A stretch of DNA of 7,623 nt from Candidatus Omnitrophota bacterium (GTDB taxonomy: Bacteria; Omnitrophota; Gorgyraeia; Gygaellales; Profunditerraquicolaceae): contig JAQTTI010000051.1 in NCBI GenBank assembly GCA_028710845.1, forward strand, positions 1 to 7,623, in the 5' to 3' direction. Shown in pieces: positions 6,306 through 7,623 of this stretch. Every line of letters begins with the position of its first letter. The stretch's first letter is position 1. The notes under the pieces were generated by a model. It was not told the origin of the DNA, did no database searches, and worked only from the letters and a program-made list of their open reading frames with translations. A program made the position numbers and the translations under genes.

Positions 6306-7234
6306 TAGAAATGCCTATATCCGCCAAGATAACGGCTAGCTGTCTGCCCCTGCTTCTTTTGGTTAACTTTTGAGTGTTTATTTCCGGGATCAATTATCCT
6401 TAAACCAAAAGATTCCGGCATTATCTCTCCGATTAATCTGAACTTATATTTTTTATTAGTGATTACTTTACTGGCCTGGTCCCGGGAAAGCGTAAAAATT
6501 AATTCAAATTCTTCCCCGGAGCATAATGCTTCATCGACGCCTTCTGCCTGCCTGCTTAAAGGAATAAGGTTTTCATATAATACAGCCCCTTTACGGCTTT
6601 CTTCCAGAATATGGCCCAGGTCCTGGACCAAACCGTCGGAAACATCAATCATCGAATTAATTTTGAAATTTTCGGCTAAGAACCTGGCCTCTTTGATCCG
6701 AGGCCTAAATTTAAGGTGTTTACCTTTAATCGAACCGCCAAATTCACCCGTTACCATAATGATATCGCCTTCCTTGGCCCCCGAACGAAGGCAGAGCATT
6801 TTTTTCTCAACCTCTCCCAGCAGGCTTACATCAATAACCAATTTATCCGCAGCGCTTATATCTCCGCCTACAATATTAATTTTAAATTCTTTGGCTAAAT
6901 CAAATATCCCTTTTGCCAAAAGGTCAGCTTGGCTTACTTTCATCTTTTTCGGCAGGCCCAATGAAATTACGGCATGCTTAGGGATACCGCAGCAGGCAGC
7001 TATATCGCTGATTGAAACCGCCAGAGCTTTTCTGCCTACCAGCACTAGATCGGCCCTGTTAGTAAAGTCTACCCCCTCAACTAACATATCACAGGTAAAC
7101 AGCTGATAACTATCTTTATTAAATTTTAGAACTGCGCAGTCGTCACCGCTTCCCTTAATCACCGATGAATCTGTTTTTATGGTCCTGCGGAATCTTTTAA
7201 TCAACCCAAATTCCCCGATTTCATTTAAATTCAT
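6305..7234 (-). CDS. thiL: Thiamine-monophosphate kinase
   Basis: ThiL phosphorylates thiamine monophosphate with ATP to thiamine diphosphate, the active cofactor; it is a cytoplasmic AIR-synthase-fold dimer. The 309-residue protein shows GSGDDCAVL (28-36), CDMLVEGVDF (48-57), SDIAA (76-80), GGD (123-125), VTGEFGGS (161-168), DVSDGL (197-202), SGEEFEL (239-245) and the common C-terminal G-Y-x-H-F (GGYRHF). The acidic metal-binding residues are present. Family-typical EGVHF reads EGVDF and GEDYEL reads GEEFEL; both look like lineage variation. The start codon overlaps the mtnA stop (ATGA) and a GAGGG ribosome site lies 6 nt upstream. Its TAA overlaps the tsaE ATG by one base. Confidence 0.95.
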   Translation of the reverse strand: MNLNEIGEFGLIKRFRRTIKTDSSVIKGSGDDCAVLKFNKDSYQLFTCDMLVEGVDFTNRADLVLVGRKALAVSISDIAACCGIPKHAVISLGLPKKMKVSQADLLAKGIFDLAKEFKINIVGGDISAADKLVIDVSLLGEVEKKMLCLRSGAKEGDIIMVTGEFGGSIKGKHLKFRPRIKEARFLAENFKINSMIDVSDGLVQDLGHILEESRKGAVLYENLIPLSRQAEGVDEALCSGEEFELIFTLSRDQASKVITNKKYKFRLIGEIMPESFGLRIIDPGNKHSKVNQKKQGQTASRYLGGYRHF

Positions 7235-7623
7235 CTTTTTCCCTCGAAGAGTCTTTTGATGTTTTTGGAAAAAGGCGGCCTGATTATGCCTTTATCGGTA
7301 ATTATCCCGCTGATTAACCGGTGCCCGGTTACATCAAATGCCGGATTTATTACCTTTGCACCCCGGGGAGCTACCTCTTTTTTTAATAGAATAGTCCTGA
7401 CTTCCTCCGGCTTTCTCATTTCTATTTTAATCTGGTTCCCGCTGCTTAAATTTAAATCAAAGGTACTCTGGGGCGCGGCGATATAAAAAGGGATCTTATG
7501 GTATTTTGCCAAAACAGCTAAATTAAACGTACCTATCTTGTTGGCAGAATCTCCGTTGGCCGCGATCCGGTCGGCTCCCGTAATTATCAAGTCGATTTCT
7601 CCGTCGCCCATTAATTTAGCGGC
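7231..7623 (-). CDS. mtnA: S-methyl-5-thioribose-1-phosphate isomerase, C-terminal part (5' end beyond window)
   Basis: The last 130 residues of an eIF2B-alpha-like sugar-phosphate isomerase; the frame is open to the right edge, so the ATG at 7609-7611 is internal. MtnA converts methylthioribose-1-phosphate to methylthioribulose-1-phosphate in methionine salvage. Seen: TGADRIAANGDSANKIGT, with the catalytic-type aspartate of GADRI and the substrate-contact NK; IPFYIAAPQSTFDL; a glutamate-containing IKIEMRKPEEV segment; and NPAFDVT...ITDKGIIRPPF near the end. These favour MtnA over ribose-1,5-bisphosphate isomerase or eIF2B paralogues, although the N-terminal half with the catalytic cysteine is not visible. 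It overlaps thiL by 4 nt and is the first visible gene of this operon; the promoter lies outside. Confidence 0.92.
   Translation of the reverse strand, partial: AAKLMGDGEIDLIITGADRIAANGDSANKIGTFNLAVLAKYHKIPFYIAAPQSTFDLNLSSGNQIKIEMRKPEEVRTILLKKEVAPRGAKVINPAFDVTGHRLISGIITDKGIIRPPFSKNIKRLFEGKR
7241..7245 (-). promoter_or_regulatory. Shine-Dalgarno sequence of thiL
   Basis: GAGGG on the minus strand, 6 nt before the thiL ATG and inside the last codons of mtnA. It is the clearest ribosome site in the window and supports the 7234 start. Confidence 0.78.

Noticed and set aside
6459..7106. A 215-codon plus-strand open frame
   Set aside because: It lies wholly antisense to thiL, whose motifs are unmistakable, and its translation shows no recognisable domain.
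1..7623. Defence system, phage, transposon or CRISPR content
   Set aside because: Every long frame is accounted for by a recognisable housekeeping family, and no direct-repeat array, transposase or integrase motif was seen.

Overview
The window is gene-dense bacterial chromosome of moderately low GC. It holds ten protein-coding genes, two of them cut by the window edges, and almost no non-coding DNA. The only real intergenic gap is about 79 bases at 1040-1118; no stretch of 300 bases lacks a gene. I saw no tRNA, rRNA, CRISPR array or insertion sequence. The LptF/LptG pair of lipopolysaccharide export permeases points to a diderm (Gram-negative type) bacterium. The AT-leaning composition, tightly overlapping genes and divergent sequences suggest an uncultured lineage. 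Omnitrophota or a similar candidate phylum is my best guess, from general familiarity only and not proven by anything here.

Layout. (1) Minus strand, 1-1039: pyrE (orotate phosphoribosyltransferase), then a BaiN/HI0933-type flavoprotein running off the left edge. (2) Plus strand, 1119-4031: a ComF-like phosphoribosyltransferase, lptF and lptG, with spacings of 1 nt and -13 nt. (3) Minus strand, 7623-4028: mtnA (partial), thiL, tsaE, tsaB and alr, each overlapping the next by 1 to 22 nt and transcribed from outside the right edge. The plus and minus operons converge at 4028-4031, where the lptG and alr stop codons share the bases TTAA.

Functionally, the right-hand operon groups small housekeeping enzymes: methionine salvage (MtnA), thiamine diphosphate synthesis (ThiL), tRNA t6A modification (TsaE, TsaB) and D-alanine supply for peptidoglycan (Alr). 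The middle operon joins LPS transport permeases to a ComF protein. The left operon starts with pyrimidine nucleotide synthesis.

The most notable signal is the 1037-1121 divergent control region. It carries two near-consensus sigma70-type promoters back to back, TTGACA-N17-TATTAT for comF and TTGACA-N17-TAGAAT for pyrE. Their -35 boxes form an inverted repeat 5 nt apart. Each -10 box lies so close to its ATG that both transcripts should start at or within about 3 nt of the start codon. This predicts a paired leaderless promoter, in contrast to clear Shine-Dalgarno sites inside the right-hand operon. Two further perfect dyads sit in the same region and could be operators. I did not find a convincing wholly new multi-gene system; this promoter and a GC-rich in-frame insertion in tsaE are the points most worth checking.
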